Below are positions 33,442 through 42,365 of a stretch of 64,000 nucleotides of DNA, piece by piece (position 1 is the stretch's first letter; each line of letters opens with the position of its first letter). The stretch is from CAZGSN01 sp964371655 (GTDB lineage Bacteria; Desulfobacterota; Binatia; HRBIN30). The notes beneath the pieces are model-generated. The model saw only the letters and a program-made list of their open reading frames with translations. It made no database searches and was not told the origin of the DNA. Location: the NCBI GenBank assembly GCA_964371655.1, contig CAYJOD010000002.1:1-64000 (forward strand), given 5' to 3'. The position numbers were made by a program, and so were the translations under genes.

Positions 33442-34602
33442 ATGGATTTCCAACTAAGTGACGAGCAACGCCTGCTGCAGCAGACCGTGCGTGAGTTCGC
33501 CGACCGCGAGTGCAAGCCGCTCGCTGCGATTTGGGATCGCGAGGCGCGGGTGCCCGACGGCGCGGTGGTCGCACGGATGGTGGAGATGGGCCTGGTGGGC
33601 ATGTGCCTGCCGCAGGAGTACGGCGGCGGCGGCCAGGAGCTCTTGTCGGCCATCCTGTGCATTGAGCAGTTGGCTCGCATCTCGCCTCTATGCGCCGGTG
33701 CGGTGTTCGAGAGTAACGTCGGCCCGGTGCGTGTCATCGAGCTCTTCGGCACGCCGGAGCAGAAGCGTCGCTTCCTGCCGCGCGTGTGCCGGGGCGAAAT
33801 GCAGATCAGCGTCGGGATGACGGAGGCGGAGGCTGGTAGCGCGCTGACGGATCTGCGCACGCGCGCCACGAAGGTTGACGGCGGCTGGCGTGTCGACGGC
33901 CGCAAGGTCTTCTGCACCGGTGGCGGTCACAGCGAGGCGTATATGGTGTACTGCCGCTTCGGCGATCAGCCAGGTGCCAGGGGTATCGGCGCGCTGCTGG
34001 TCGAGAAGGGTAGGGCGGGCTTCTCCTTCGGCAAGCAGGAGCAGTTCATGGGCATGCGCGGCTTCCCAAGCTCCGATCTCGTCTTCGACGGCTGCATCGT
34101 TCCCGACGAGAACGTGATCGTTGCGGCCGGTGGCTTCCGCTCTCTGATGCAGTGTTTCGACATCGAGCGCTGCGGCAATGCCACCATGGCTCTGGGTATC
34201 GCGACAGGTGCGCTGGAGGTGGCGGCCGCCTACGCAATGGAACGGCAGACTTTTGGAAAGCCGATCGCCGAGCGCCAGGCGATCCAGATGATGATTGCCG
34301 ACATGGCCACGCGCGTCGATGCGGCGCGCTTGCTTGTGTATCGGGCGGCGGTCGGCACCAATAGCGGCTTTCCGTCGATCCGCGAGACGTCGATGGCCAA
34401 AGTCTTTGCGAATGAGACGGCAAAGGCGGTGACCGACATGGCGATGGAGATCCTCGGTGGCTACGGGTACACGACGGAGTTCCCAATCGAGCGCATGCTG
34501 CGTGACAGCCGCGGCTGGCCGCTGGCCGGCGGCACCCTGCAGATTCAGAAGGTCCTCATCGCGGCGACCGTGCTCGGCCGTACCTTCGATCAGCGAAAAT
34601 GA
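33442..34602 (+). CDS. Acyl-CoA dehydrogenase, isovaleryl-CoA-dehydrogenase-like active site
   Basis: The 386-residue protein has the full ACAD fold: GMTEAEAGSALTDLRT (FAD/substrate loop), VDGRKVFCTGG, RQTFGKPIAERQAIQMMIAD and ILGGYGYTTEFPIERMLRD. The usual catalytic Glu in the YEGTxxIQ motif is replaced by Gly (LAGGTLQIQ). A Glu instead sits on helix G in CFDIERCG, the position used by isovaleryl-CoA and long-chain dehydrogenases. It would form a 2,3-enoyl-CoA and pass electrons to ETF. The start follows an ATG with weak spacing. MarR lies 81 bases upstream. Confidence 0.93.
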   Translation: MDFQLSDEQRLLQQTVREFADRECKPLAAIWDREARVPDGAVVARMVEMGLVGMCLPQEYGGGGQELLSAILCIEQLARISPLCAGAVFESNVGPVRVIELFGTPEQKRRFLPRVCRGEMQISVGMTEAEAGSALTDLRTRATKVDGGWRVDGRKVFCTGGGHSEAYMVYCRFGDQPGARGIGALLVEKGRAGFSFGKQEQFMGMRGFPSSDLVFDGCIVPDENVIVAAGGFRSLMQCFDIERCGNATMALGIATGALEVAAAYAMERQTFGKPIAERQAIQMMIADMATRVDAARLLVYRAAVGTNSGFPSIRETSMAKVFANETAKAVTDMAMEILGGYGYTTEFPIERMLRDSRGWPLAGGTLQIQKVLIAATVLGRTFDQRK

Positions 34603-34614
34603 CTACCGCTATGA

Positions 34615-34775
34615 ATCTCGCGCCAAGACGCCAAGACGCCAAGGAAGACAATGCAGGTTCTGACAGCCGACCCCAATTCCGCAATTCCTTCATGATGGGA
34701 TTGCGGACGCCGTCGAATGAACGAAAAGGGATTTGTTCCCTTCGCGTCTTTGCGTCTTGGCGCGATATAGTTGTG
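34615..34775. repeat. Palindromic repeat with CGCCAAGACGCCAAG arms
   Basis: ATCTCGCGCCAAGACGCCAA on the left is inverted as TTGCGTCTTGGCGCGATATA on the right. The interior is TCCGCAATTCCTTCATGATG, GGATTGCGGA, plus a GAACGAAAAGGGATTTGTTC stretch. It is similar in style to family A but with a different arm. It lies directly after the acyl-CoA dehydrogenase stop. Confidence 0.6.
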
Positions 34776-34843
34776 TTACATCAAGGCGACCGTGGCCGCC
34801 GTCGCCGGACGGTGGCGCGAGAGCGAATGGCGAACATCGTACA

Positions 34844-35002
34844 CGCTCTGGCGAGGTCGTCTCAAAACCTCGGCTTGGTGGTACAGGCCAAAGGCCTGTA
34901 CCACCAAGAACCCTATCCCAGTCCAGAAAGCTTTGGTGGTATGGGCTTCCAGCCTGTACCACCAAGGGGTTTTGAGACAACTTCTGGCGAGCGCGGCTAC
35001 GA
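34844..35002. repeat. Palindromic element, family D copy 3
   Basis: CGCTCTGGCGAGGTCGTCTC with AAAACC is inverted as GGTTTTGAGACAACTTCTGG with CGAGCGCGGCTACGA. The core is GGTGGTACAGGCC and TGTACCACCAAG repeated twice. The ends match the copies at 14811 and 21243. Confidence 0.7.
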
Positions 35003-35035
35003 CCAGCGCAAGTGAATAGCCTGTCGTCGTGAATC

Positions 35036-35536
35036 ATGGAGAACCGCAGCCTTTCGTCACAACTTACCGCCCCGCGGACAACTGTTACGGCGCCACCGCG
35101 CGTGGCGCTGTCAGCGGCTGGTGAGGAGATCATGCGTGCCGTGGCACCTGTGGTCTTGGGTCCGCTGCTGCCCGCGGATCACACGGCGCGCGCCGCGGCG
35201 CTCGATGCAGGGATGGCGAGCCTGGACGACTACCTCGCCCATTTCTCACTGCCGCTGCAGAAACAGACGCGTCTGCTCTTCGGGGCACTCTCTCTGTTGC
35301 CGGTGCGTCTAGTGCTGCTCGGGAGCTGGCGCCGTTGGCGCAGCGTCGCGCCGCAGGAGATTGAGCTGTTCCTAATGTCGGCGCGCAATAGCGACATCCT
35401 GCCGCTGCGGCGCTTCTATAACTTCCTGCACTCGATGGCGGTGGTCGCCTGGTTCGATCTACCGGCCGCCTGGGAGGGGATCGGCTACCCCGGCCCGCCG
35501 ATCGAGCGGCCGGCTGCGCCCGGAGCACCGTGGTGA
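35036..35536 (+). CDS. Small partner of the GMC oxidoreductase (gluconate-2-dehydrogenase subunit-3-like)
   Basis: The 166-residue protein has no transmembrane segment or cofactor motif. Its middle (PLLPADHTARAAALDAGMAS, DYLAHFSLPLQKQTRLLFGAL, ARNSDILPLRRFYNFLHS) resembles the small subunit or chaperone-like protein encoded beside many GMC oxidoreductases. It ends inside the start of that gene (7-base overlap), so the two are coupled. No signal peptide is visible. Its role is probably folding or targeting of the flavoprotein. Confidence 0.6.
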   Translation: MENRSLSSQLTAPRTTVTAPPRVALSAAGEEIMRAVAPVVLGPLLPADHTARAAALDAGMASLDDYLAHFSLPLQKQTRLLFGALSLLPVRLVLLGSWRRWRSVAPQEIELFLMSARNSDILPLRRFYNFLHSMAVVAWFDLPAAWEGIGYPGPPIERPAAPGAPW

Positions 35537-37116
35537 GCGCGCATCAGATTCACGTCGGGAGTCGACTCGATAGTGACCTCGTCCTCGAGGGCGACGTCGC
35601 TATCGTCGGCACCGGTGCCGGCGGCGCGATCAGCGCCGAGATCCTGGCCGGCGCCGGGCTGCGCGTCCTCTTGGTTGAGGAAGGCGCCTTTTGCAAACCG
35701 GAAGACATGTCGTTGCGCGAGGTGTCGAGCCTGGCGCGGCTCTACCGCGACGGCGGCGCCACTCCGACCCGCGATGGGGCGCTGTCCGTGGTGCAGGGGC
35801 GCACCGTAGGCGGCTCGACGACGGTGAATTGGACGAGCAGCCTACGCACTCCGGAGCCGACCCTGCGCCACTGGCGCGAGGAGCACGGCATCGAGAGCCT
35901 GGGTGCGGATGACCTGGCTCCGTGGTTCGACGCGATCGAGGAGCGGCTGCACGTCATGCGGTGGGAGCTGCACAACCGCAACAATGAGCTGCTGGCGCGT
36001 GGAGCGGAAAAGCTGGGCTGGAGTCACGGCGTGATCCCGCGCAACGTCCGCGATTGCGCCAGCCACGGGTACTGCGGGCTTGGCTGCCCGGTGAAGGCCA
36101 AGCAGAGCATGGATGTGACCGCGATTCCCGAGGCACTGGATCACGGTGCGGTGCTGGTGACACGAGTGCGCGCCGAACGTCTCGAGCTCAGGGGCGACCG
36201 CGTCGTTGGCATCGACGCGATTGCCCTCGACGAGCGCGGCGTGCGCCCGACCGGGCGCCGTGTGCGCTTGCGTGCTCCCTGGGTTGTGGTCGCCGCGGGT
36301 GCCATCAACAGCCCGGCGCTGCTGATGCGCTCGGGAGTGCCCGACCCCCATCAACGCCTGGGGAAGCGCACTTTCCTGCAGATCCACAACTACGTGTTGT
36401 CGTTCATGCCCGAGCCCATCGATCCGTTCTACGGTGCACCGCAGTCGATCTACATGGATCAGTTTACGTGGCGTGACGGTATCAGCGGCCGCGCCGGCTT
36501 CAACATGGAGGTGGTGGGCGCGCAGCCCGTCGTCACCATGAATTTCTGGAAGGGTTTGGGAATAGGGATGGCCGACTTCGCGCGCCGTCTGCCGTATCTC
36601 CACATCCTGGTGTCGCAGATCCGCGACGGCTTTCACCCGGAGAGCTGCGGCGGCGAGATTCGCCTGCGTGGCGACGGCAGCGCGGTGCTCGACTATCCCA
36701 TCAACGATTACATCTGGGACGGCGTGCGCAGCTCGTACCTGGCCATGGCCGAGTGTCAGTTCGCGGCCGGTGCGGTGAGTGTGCACCCGGCCAGCAGCGA
36801 CGCCCGCGATTATCGGAGCTGGCCGGATGCGCGCGACGCCATCGGTGCGCTGCGGCTGCGCTCACCCAACGTCTTTCTAAACTCCACCCACCCCCTCGGT
36901 GGCTGTGCCATGGGGAGCGATCCGCGCACCGCGGTGGTCGCCGCCGACGGCAGCCACCATCAGGTCGGGAACCTGAGCGTGATCGACGGCTCGGTATTCC
37001 CCACCAGCCTGGGCGTGAATCCGGGTCTGTCGATCTACGCGTTGGCGGCGCGCAATGCGACTTTGTTGGCGGAGCGCATCGCCGCCGGCCAAGCGGATGC
37101 GCAGGGGAGGAGCTGA
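35530..37116 (+). CDS. GMC-family FAD oxidoreductase
   Basis: The 528-residue protein shows VAIVGTGAGGAISAEILAGA (GxGxxG FAD loop, residues 20-39), EEGAF, the GMC signature region QGRTVGGSTTVNWTSSLR, AAGAINSPALLMRSG and the C-terminal NSTHPLGGCAMG and GSVFPTSLGVNPGLSIYALA. The His of HPLGGC and Asn of GVNP are the usual catalytic positions. GMC enzymes oxidise alcohols, sugars or sterols. Tandem GTG starts at 35530 and 35533 overlap the small partner gene, and the acyl-CoA ligase follows after 4 bases, so alcohol oxidation to an acid for CoA activation is plausible. Confidence 0.92.
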   Translation: MVSAHQIHVGSRLDSDLVLEGDVAIVGTGAGGAISAEILAGAGLRVLLVEEGAFCKPEDMSLREVSSLARLYRDGGATPTRDGALSVVQGRTVGGSTTVNWTSSLRTPEPTLRHWREEHGIESLGADDLAPWFDAIEERLHVMRWELHNRNNELLARGAEKLGWSHGVIPRNVRDCASHGYCGLGCPVKAKQSMDVTAIPEALDHGAVLVTRVRAERLELRGDRVVGIDAIALDERGVRPTGRRVRLRAPWVVVAAGAINSPALLMRSGVPDPHQRLGKRTFLQIHNYVLSFMPEPIDPFYGAPQSIYMDQFTWRDGISGRAGFNMEVVGAQPVVTMNFWKGLGIGMADFARRLPYLHILVSQIRDGFHPESCGGEIRLRGDGSAVLDYPINDYIWDGVRSSYLAMAECQFAAGAVSVHPASSDARDYRSWPDARDAIGALRLRSPNVFLNSTHPLGGCAMGSDPRTAVVAADGSHHQVGNLSVIDGSVFPTSLGVNPGLSIYALAARNATLLAERIAAGQADAQGRS

Positions 37117-37120
37117 GGCG

Positions 37121-38812
37121 ATGACGACGGAGCGAGCAGTATTCGAGCAGGCGCTGACGCAGCTCACCGGGCCGGGCTCACCCTTCGAGCTGAGCGTCGC
37201 GGAGGTTCGCGGCATTCGCATGCGCAATTTTACCTCGCGCTTACGGACGCTGCGCGAGATGGTGGCGCGTGCTGCTGAGCACGGGGAGCGCGAGTTCCTG
37301 GTGCAGGGAGAGCGGCGTCTTTCGTATGCACAGTTCGCACAGCACGTGTGGGGCACGGCGGCGCAGATGCAAGGGCACGGGCTGCAGCGCGGCGATCGTA
37401 TCGCCATTCTCGCGTACAACAGCATCGACTACGTGATCAGCGTTTTCGCCGCCGCCTCGATCGGCAGCATCGTCGTGGCTCTGAACGGGTGGTGGGTCGA
37501 GGAAGAGCTCGAGTATGCCCTACGCGATTCGGGCAGCGGCATGCTGATCGTGGATGACAAGCTGTTCGGGCGCGTCCGCGATCTGGTTGGGAAGATCGAA
37601 TCGTTGCAGAAGGTGCTCCACATCGGCACCAGCGCGACAGGCGAATTGATCGCCGTCGGCGACACTGTGCCGCTAGAGCCGATCACGGAAGAGGATCCGT
37701 TCGTGATCCTTTACACCTCGGGGACCACCGGTCGTCCGAAGGGTTGCATCACCACGCACGGGGGCACGATCACGCAGGTCATGGGAATCCTGCTGCACGG
37801 CATGGTCTCGGCGGTGCTCGGCGAGCCCAGCCCGCTGCCGAGCGACGGCGGGCAGCCGACTGCGCTGATGACGGCACCGCTGTTCCACGTCGCCGGGATA
37901 CACACAGGGATTTGTACAGCGATGGCGGCGGGCGCGAGGGTTGTGCTGAGCGAGGGCAGGTTCGATCCCGAGCAGGTGCTGCGCTTGATCGAGAAGGAGC
38001 GGGTGAGTACGTGGAGCGCGATCCCGACGATGTTGCACCGTGTCGTGCACTCGACGGGACTGGACAAGTACGATCTGTCCAGTCTGGTGCGGATCTCCTT
38101 CGGCGGTGCGCCCACCGCGCCGGAGACGATGGTGCGCGCGCGCCAGGTGTTGCCGGTCGTGCCCAGCCTGACCAACGGCTACGGCATGACCGAGACCCAC
38201 GGGATCATCATGCTCGCCGGCGGCCGCGATCTCGAGGAGAATCCGACTTCGGTTGGTCGTCCGGCGCCGTTCTTCGACGTCAAGCTGGTGGACAGCGGCG
38301 GCCACGAGGTGGCAGAGGGCGCCCTGGGTGAGGTGCTGCTGCGCGGTCCGACGGTAACGCCGGGATATTGGAATCAACCGCAGGCGACTGCCGAAGCGAT
38401 CCGCGACGGCTGGCTGTACACGGGCGACATCGCTTACCGCGATGCGTACGGGCTCTATTATCTTGTCGATCGGGTGAAGGACATGATCATCCGCGGCGGC
38501 GAGAACGTCTACTGCGTCGAGATCGAGAACTGCTTGGTGGAGCACCCCGACATCGATGAAGCAGCGATCATCGGCGTGGCGGACAAAGAGCTCGGCGAGC
38601 GCGTTAAGGCGGTGGTGCGCCGCCGGCCGGGTGCGTCGCTGAGCGCCGAAGCGGTGCGCGCCCACGTCGCCTCGCGTCTGGCCGCCTTCAAGGTTCCGGA
38701 GATCGTCGAATTCTGCGAAGCCCCGCTGCCGCGCAACCCGGCGGGCAAGCTTCTCAAAAACCAACTGCGCGACGGCAGCGCCGGCGCCGTTGTGGCAGAG
38801 CCACTCGACTGA
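37121..38812 (+). CDS. Acyl-CoA synthetase (AMP-dependent ligase)
   Basis: The 563-residue protein has the ANL-family motifs: ILYTSGTTGRPKGCITTHGG (P-loop), GYGMTETHGI, YTGDIAYRD, DRVKDMIIRGGENVYCVEIE (hinge) and NPAGKLLKNQLR with the adenylation Lys. It activates a carboxylic acid to acyl-AMP, then acyl-CoA. It starts 4 bases after the GMC gene, with GGGAGGAG upstream, and ends the transcription unit. The chain length or ring specificity cannot be read from the sequence. Confidence 0.93.
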   Translation: MTTERAVFEQALTQLTGPGSPFELSVAEVRGIRMRNFTSRLRTLREMVARAAEHGEREFLVQGERRLSYAQFAQHVWGTAAQMQGHGLQRGDRIAILAYNSIDYVISVFAAASIGSIVVALNGWWVEEELEYALRDSGSGMLIVDDKLFGRVRDLVGKIESLQKVLHIGTSATGELIAVGDTVPLEPITEEDPFVILYTSGTTGRPKGCITTHGGTITQVMGILLHGMVSAVLGEPSPLPSDGGQPTALMTAPLFHVAGIHTGICTAMAAGARVVLSEGRFDPEQVLRLIEKERVSTWSAIPTMLHRVVHSTGLDKYDLSSLVRISFGGAPTAPETMVRARQVLPVVPSLTNGYGMTETHGIIMLAGGRDLEENPTSVGRPAPFFDVKLVDSGGHEVAEGALGEVLLRGPTVTPGYWNQPQATAEAIRDGWLYTGDIAYRDAYGLYYLVDRVKDMIIRGGENVYCVEIENCLVEHPDIDEAAIIGVADKELGERVKAVVRRRPGASLSAEAVRAHVASRLAAFKVPEIVEFCEAPLPRNPAGKLLKNQLRDGSAGAVVAEPLD

Positions 38813-39199
38813 GTAGCACGCATCGGTCGCGTTCGGCGCGGACTCGATTACACGGCTGCCCGCACTTGCAACGGCGACCGCCGTCACGCTCACGCGAAAT
38901 AGTAGGGCGCTGGAGTTTGCACCGCAGCCCAAAGTGGGACAAAGACCACGCGTGTGAAGTACACGTTGAGGCGGATGGTGTGTCCTTGCTCACGCGACAA
39001 GGTTCAGAATAGGGGAGAACATGCTCGTGGGTATGTAGGCAGCTGTCGGCAGGAGTGGGTTCGTGGATGTGTTGGGATGCGCAGATTACCGCGAGGCTCA
39101 CTCAAGGGAGGGTGCAGACTATGCTCTCATGTAGTCCTGTCATCGGAGCGCTGAGCAGCTGCGTCTCCTTTCCGCAGAACGACGCGCTTGGGTGCTCAA
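38813..39199. other. Gap with no recognised feature
   Basis: About 390 bases lie between the ligase and the DUF2157 gene. No palindrome, RNA or supported frame was found. It should contain the promoter of the next gene. Confidence 0.4.
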
Positions 39200-40399
39200 A
39201 TGAGTGATATCTCGGCGAGGCGGGCACTGGAGCTGTGGCGCAATGCAGAGCTCTTAAGTGCGGATCAAGTCGAGGCGCTGAAGGCGTGCCTCGACCGCGA
39301 AACCGGCGAGGCCGGAGATGTCGAAGGGGGCCGCGGCGTAACCATCTTTGCGTCGATCGGTGCAATCCTCGTTGGTCTCGGCATCCTCCTGTTCGTTGCC
39401 AGTAACTGGGCCAAAATCGGCCCGCTGTGGCGCGCAATCGTTTTGGGATCCACGTATGCGCTGATCGTTGCGGGGGCTGCCACTGCGGGCGCGCGGGGGC
39501 AGCAACGCGTCGCCCGCGCCCTGTGGTTTTTGACAACACTCAGTTTTGGCGCGAATATTTTCTTTTTCGGCCAGATTTTCAACTTCACCCTCACCTACTG
39601 GCAGGGGCCCCTGCTGTGGCTCGTCGGAACCCTGGCGATGGCCTATGCGATCGAGTCACGGCTGCACGCGTTGACTGCGATACCGCTCGTCATCCTTACC
39701 CTCGGTTGGCTCGGTGGCGGCGGCGGGCGACCGTTCGCCGATCAGTACGAATTTCTGTGGAGCCCGGCGGGTTTGCGTCCACTCTTTGCGATCGTGGGCC
39801 TGGCATTCGTCGCCGTGGCTCTGATCGCCGAGCGCTCGCGTTGGAGCTTTGCGAGCAGTGTATGGTTCGCGTGGGGCAGCTGGCTGGTGGCGCTTCCCAT
39901 CGCCATTCCAATTGTCGCGCCGTCTGTCTTTGCAGTCGTCTTTGAGATCACGTTCGCGCCGAAGCAGATCGGCATTCTCGTTGGAACCGGCCTTCTCGTG
40001 GGTTCCGCAGCCCTGGTGGCGAACAGGTGTAAGTTGGGATACCGCGTCTTCCTCGCGGCTCTGTTTGGAATCCTGATCATCTTTTTGGTGCCCGGGAGCG
40101 AAGATAAGCCGTGGCTTGCGGCTTACCTCCGTGATCGGGGGCCGATACTCGCGTACAGTATGTTCGTATTCACCCTCGCCCTATTGACTGTTTTGGTGGG
40201 GGTAGGAGTCGCGCGCCGGCAGCTCGTCAACGTCGGCATGGCGACGGCTTCCTTGGTCATAGTCGTTCAGTACTTGTCGTGGTCGTTTCGCCTCCTGGAT
40301 CGGTCGCTGGCGTTCATCATCGGCGGGCTCGTACTAATCGCGCTCTCGGTTGGCATCGAACGCAAGCGCCGCCAATTGCTCGTGGGGATGCGCTCATGA
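39200..40399 (+). CDS. DUF2157-type multi-pass membrane protein
   Basis: The 399-residue protein begins with a short soluble segment (SDISARRALELWRNAELLSA) followed by about ten hydrophobic helices (IFASIGAILVGLGILLFVAS, ANIFFFGQIFN, LIIFLVPG region). The N-terminal plan, LLSADQVEAL then SIGAILVGLGILLFVASNW, matches the DUF2157 family. Function is unknown. The TGA stop overlaps the ATG of a GDYXXLXY protein, the family's common partner. ATG at 39200 is preferred over an in-frame TTG at 39188. Confidence 0.85.
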   Translation: MSDISARRALELWRNAELLSADQVEALKACLDRETGEAGDVEGGRGVTIFASIGAILVGLGILLFVASNWAKIGPLWRAIVLGSTYALIVAGAATAGARGQQRVARALWFLTTLSFGANIFFFGQIFNFTLTYWQGPLLWLVGTLAMAYAIESRLHALTAIPLVILTLGWLGGGGGRPFADQYEFLWSPAGLRPLFAIVGLAFVAVALIAERSRWSFASSVWFAWGSWLVALPIAIPIVAPSVFAVVFEITFAPKQIGILVGTGLLVGSAALVANRCKLGYRVFLAALFGILIIFLVPGSEDKPWLAAYLRDRGPILAYSMFVFTLALLTVLVGVGVARRQLVNVGMATASLVIVVQYLSWSFRLLDRSLAFIIGGLVLIALSVGIERKRRQLLVGMRS

Positions 40400-40881
40400 C
40401 TCGCCGCATTAGCGCAGCGGTTGCCCTGCAGGTGGCGCTCATGCTCCTCGTGCCCATCCGTCCATTATGGGTACGTGCCACCGGAACGGTCGTCTATCTC
40501 GAAACAGGGAAGCTGGACCCGCGTGACTTGCTCCGCGGCGATTACGTTGTCCTTGGTTACCGCATCGCGCAGGCCGTGGCAGGCAGCGCCGCAGGTGCGG
40601 CGGCTCGTTCGCTCGAACAACCGGTGTACGTTACTGTGACAACCGACCGTCCTGCACGCTTCGTCGCGGCGTCGGTGGAGAAGCCCAACCCCAAGGAAGG
40701 CGAAACATGTCTGGTCGGTCGGTTTCGGGGACCGAACGGCGACGTCGAGTTTCCGCAGATTGCGCAGTTCTACGTTCCCGAGGGTACGGGCCACGAGATC
40801 GAGAGGCGCCGCGGCTTAGATTTGCTGGCGAAAGTCGCTGTCAGCGAGAACTGCGACGCGGTGCTGATCGGCCTGGAATGA
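40396..40881 (+). CDS. GDYXXLXY-domain protein
   Basis: The 161-residue protein has one N-terminal hydrophobic helix (AAVALQVALMLLVPIRPLW) and then an extracytoplasmic domain with the signature RGDYVVLGYRIAQAV (GDYxxLxY) at about residue 48. The later FYVPEGTGHEIERRRG is also typical. It is translationally coupled to the DUF2157 protein by an ATGA overlap, so the pair likely forms an envelope complex of unknown function. Confidence 0.88.
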   Translation: MTRRISAAVALQVALMLLVPIRPLWVRATGTVVYLETGKLDPRDLLRGDYVVLGYRIAQAVAGSAAGAAARSLEQPVYVTVTTDRPARFVAASVEKPNPKEGETCLVGRFRGPNGDVEFPQIAQFYVPEGTGHEIERRRGLDLLAKVAVSENCDAVLIGLE

Positions 40882-40982
40882 GCATAGATGCGATGCCGTC
40901 GCGACATCGGGAGTGGCCGAGCACAGCTCTGCTCTTGTCGTGACTCTCATAATCCGGTGCCGGGAGAAGGCCGCCGAGCCGG

Positions 40983-41047
40983 CTAGCCGGTATCTGGTAT
41001 CGGGCTGTTCTCCGAAACCAGATACCAGGAACCAGATACCAGATACC
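40983..41047. repeat. Small GATACC palindrome
   Basis: GGTATCTGGTATC is inverted in CCAGATACCAGGAACC and AGATACCAGATACC. It lies between the stop of the plus-strand GDYXXLXY gene and that of the minus-strand iron-sulfur subunit, where it may act as a terminator. Confidence 0.5.
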
Positions 41048-41065
41048 GCGTAGTGGTTGTTCGGC

Positions 41066-42103
41066 TCACTCCCAGACGATCTCCGCCGGGTCGCGGCTGA
41101 GATGTCCGAGGGCGTCTTTCCAGCGGTAGAGGATGAGCGCGTCCATCACCTCGGAGGCCTGGCCGCGGCGCTTTTTGTCGAGCTCGCTGCGCAAGACGTC
41201 GAGGGTGCCGTGCACCGGCGGTCCGAAGAGTTTTTCGAGATACGCCGGTGGAATGCGGTGTCCGCCTTCGTCGAAGCTGCCGTCGGCACGCAGCGGCGCC
41301 GGTGACAGCGGCGGCACGTAGTACACGTTCGGATGGGTGCCGAACTCGGGGTGCAGCGGCAGCGCCACCTTCCACTTGCTGACGAGCTTGTGCACGGCGC
41401 TGCCCTCGTCGTCGACGAAACCGATAAACGCCGCGCGCCCCGGACACTGCCGCACACATGCCGGCGCCACGCCTTGCTCGAGACGCGGGAAGCAGCCGAT
41501 GCAGTGCTGGCTGACGTTGCGAACCTTGTTGAAATAGATCTTCTTGTACGGACAGGCGCGCCGGCACTGCTGTTTGCCCTTGCACTTCTCCTCGTCGCGC
41601 AACACCAGCCCGTCTTCCTCGCGCTTGAAGATCGCGTCGTTGGGGCAGGCCTCCAGACACGCCGGCTCGGTGCAGTGGTTGCACAGTCTAGGAAGGTAGA
41701 AGAAGTAGGCGTTGGGAAACTCGCCGCCGCCTTCGTCCTCGTCCCAATTCATGCCCCAGGTCTTGCTGCCGGAGATCTTGTGCAGGTGCGCGGCGCGACC
41801 TTTGCCGCCGCGCAGAACCTCATCGTAGTTGAAGTTCCAGCCGCCGCCGGTCTCTTCGTCGGTGGCGATATGACCGAGCTGAAGCTCGCCTTTGGCGTCG
41901 AAGCCGCCGCCCATCTTCTCCCAGTCGCGCGGCGTGCCGCGGCCGGGCTGGGTGTTGACGGTCATCCACCACATTTGTTCGGTGCCGGGATCCTCGCCCG
42001 GCCACAGCACCTTGCAGGCGACCGAGCAGGTCTGGCAGCCGATGCACTTGTTGAGGTCGAAGACCCAAGCGAGTTGTCGTTTCGATTGTGTGATCGTTCC
42101 CAT
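41066..42103 (-). CDS. Iron-sulfur (beta) subunit of a type II DMSO-reductase-family molybdoenzyme
   Basis: The 345-residue protein has four cysteine clusters: CIGCQTCSVACKV near residue 18, CNHCTEPACLEACP near 125, CKGKQQCRRACPYKKIYF near 155, and CIGCFPRLEQGVAPACVRQC near 180. This is the pattern of NarH, EbdB, DdhB and steroid C25 dehydrogenase beta subunits. It transfers electrons from the molybdopterin subunit toward a heme subunit. The catalytic subunit is 6.4 kb away at 48462-51356. The start at 42103 has GGAAGG upstream; the frame continues 20 residues upstream without support. Confidence 0.92.
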   Translation of the reverse strand: MGTITQSKRQLAWVFDLNKCIGCQTCSVACKVLWPGEDPGTEQMWWMTVNTQPGRGTPRDWEKMGGGFDAKGELQLGHIATDEETGGGWNFNYDEVLRGGKGRAAHLHKISGSKTWGMNWDEDEGGGEFPNAYFFYLPRLCNHCTEPACLEACPNDAIFKREEDGLVLRDEEKCKGKQQCRRACPYKKIYFNKVRNVSQHCIGCFPRLEQGVAPACVRQCPGRAAFIGFVDDEGSAVHKLVSKWKVALPLHPEFGTHPNVYYVPPLSPAPLRADGSFDEGGHRIPPAYLEKLFGPPVHGTLDVLRSELDKKRRGQASEVMDALILYRWKDALGHLSRDPAEIVWE

Positions 42104-42300
42104 GAGCCCGTTCCTTCCCAGTTCCGTGCTTTCGTCGAAGCTCCCGTGGCGGTGCAGAGGCAATACGTGGACACCTCTCTACCGAACGGTTGGAAGGTTG
42201 CGGAAGGCAGTTGCCAGGATTCCAGCTGACCAAGATCATGTGGCGGGCCGGGTTGGACCCCGGCGATATCGTCTACGGGCCGTGATGAGATCTCTCATAC

Positions 42301-42358
42301 GGTGGCGCAGGCGTCCCTGCCTGCGCAGCCGGGCAGGCACGGAGGCCTGCCCCACCAT
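42301..42358. repeat. Palindrome with CCTGCCTGCGC arms
   Basis: GGTGGCGCAGGCGTCCCTGC is inverted imperfectly as GGCAGGCACGGAGGCCTGCC with CCACC. It ends 7 bases before the stop of the ThuA-like gene and may terminate it. The rest of 42104-42300 shows no feature. Confidence 0.55.
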
Positions 42359-42365
42359 GATGTGC

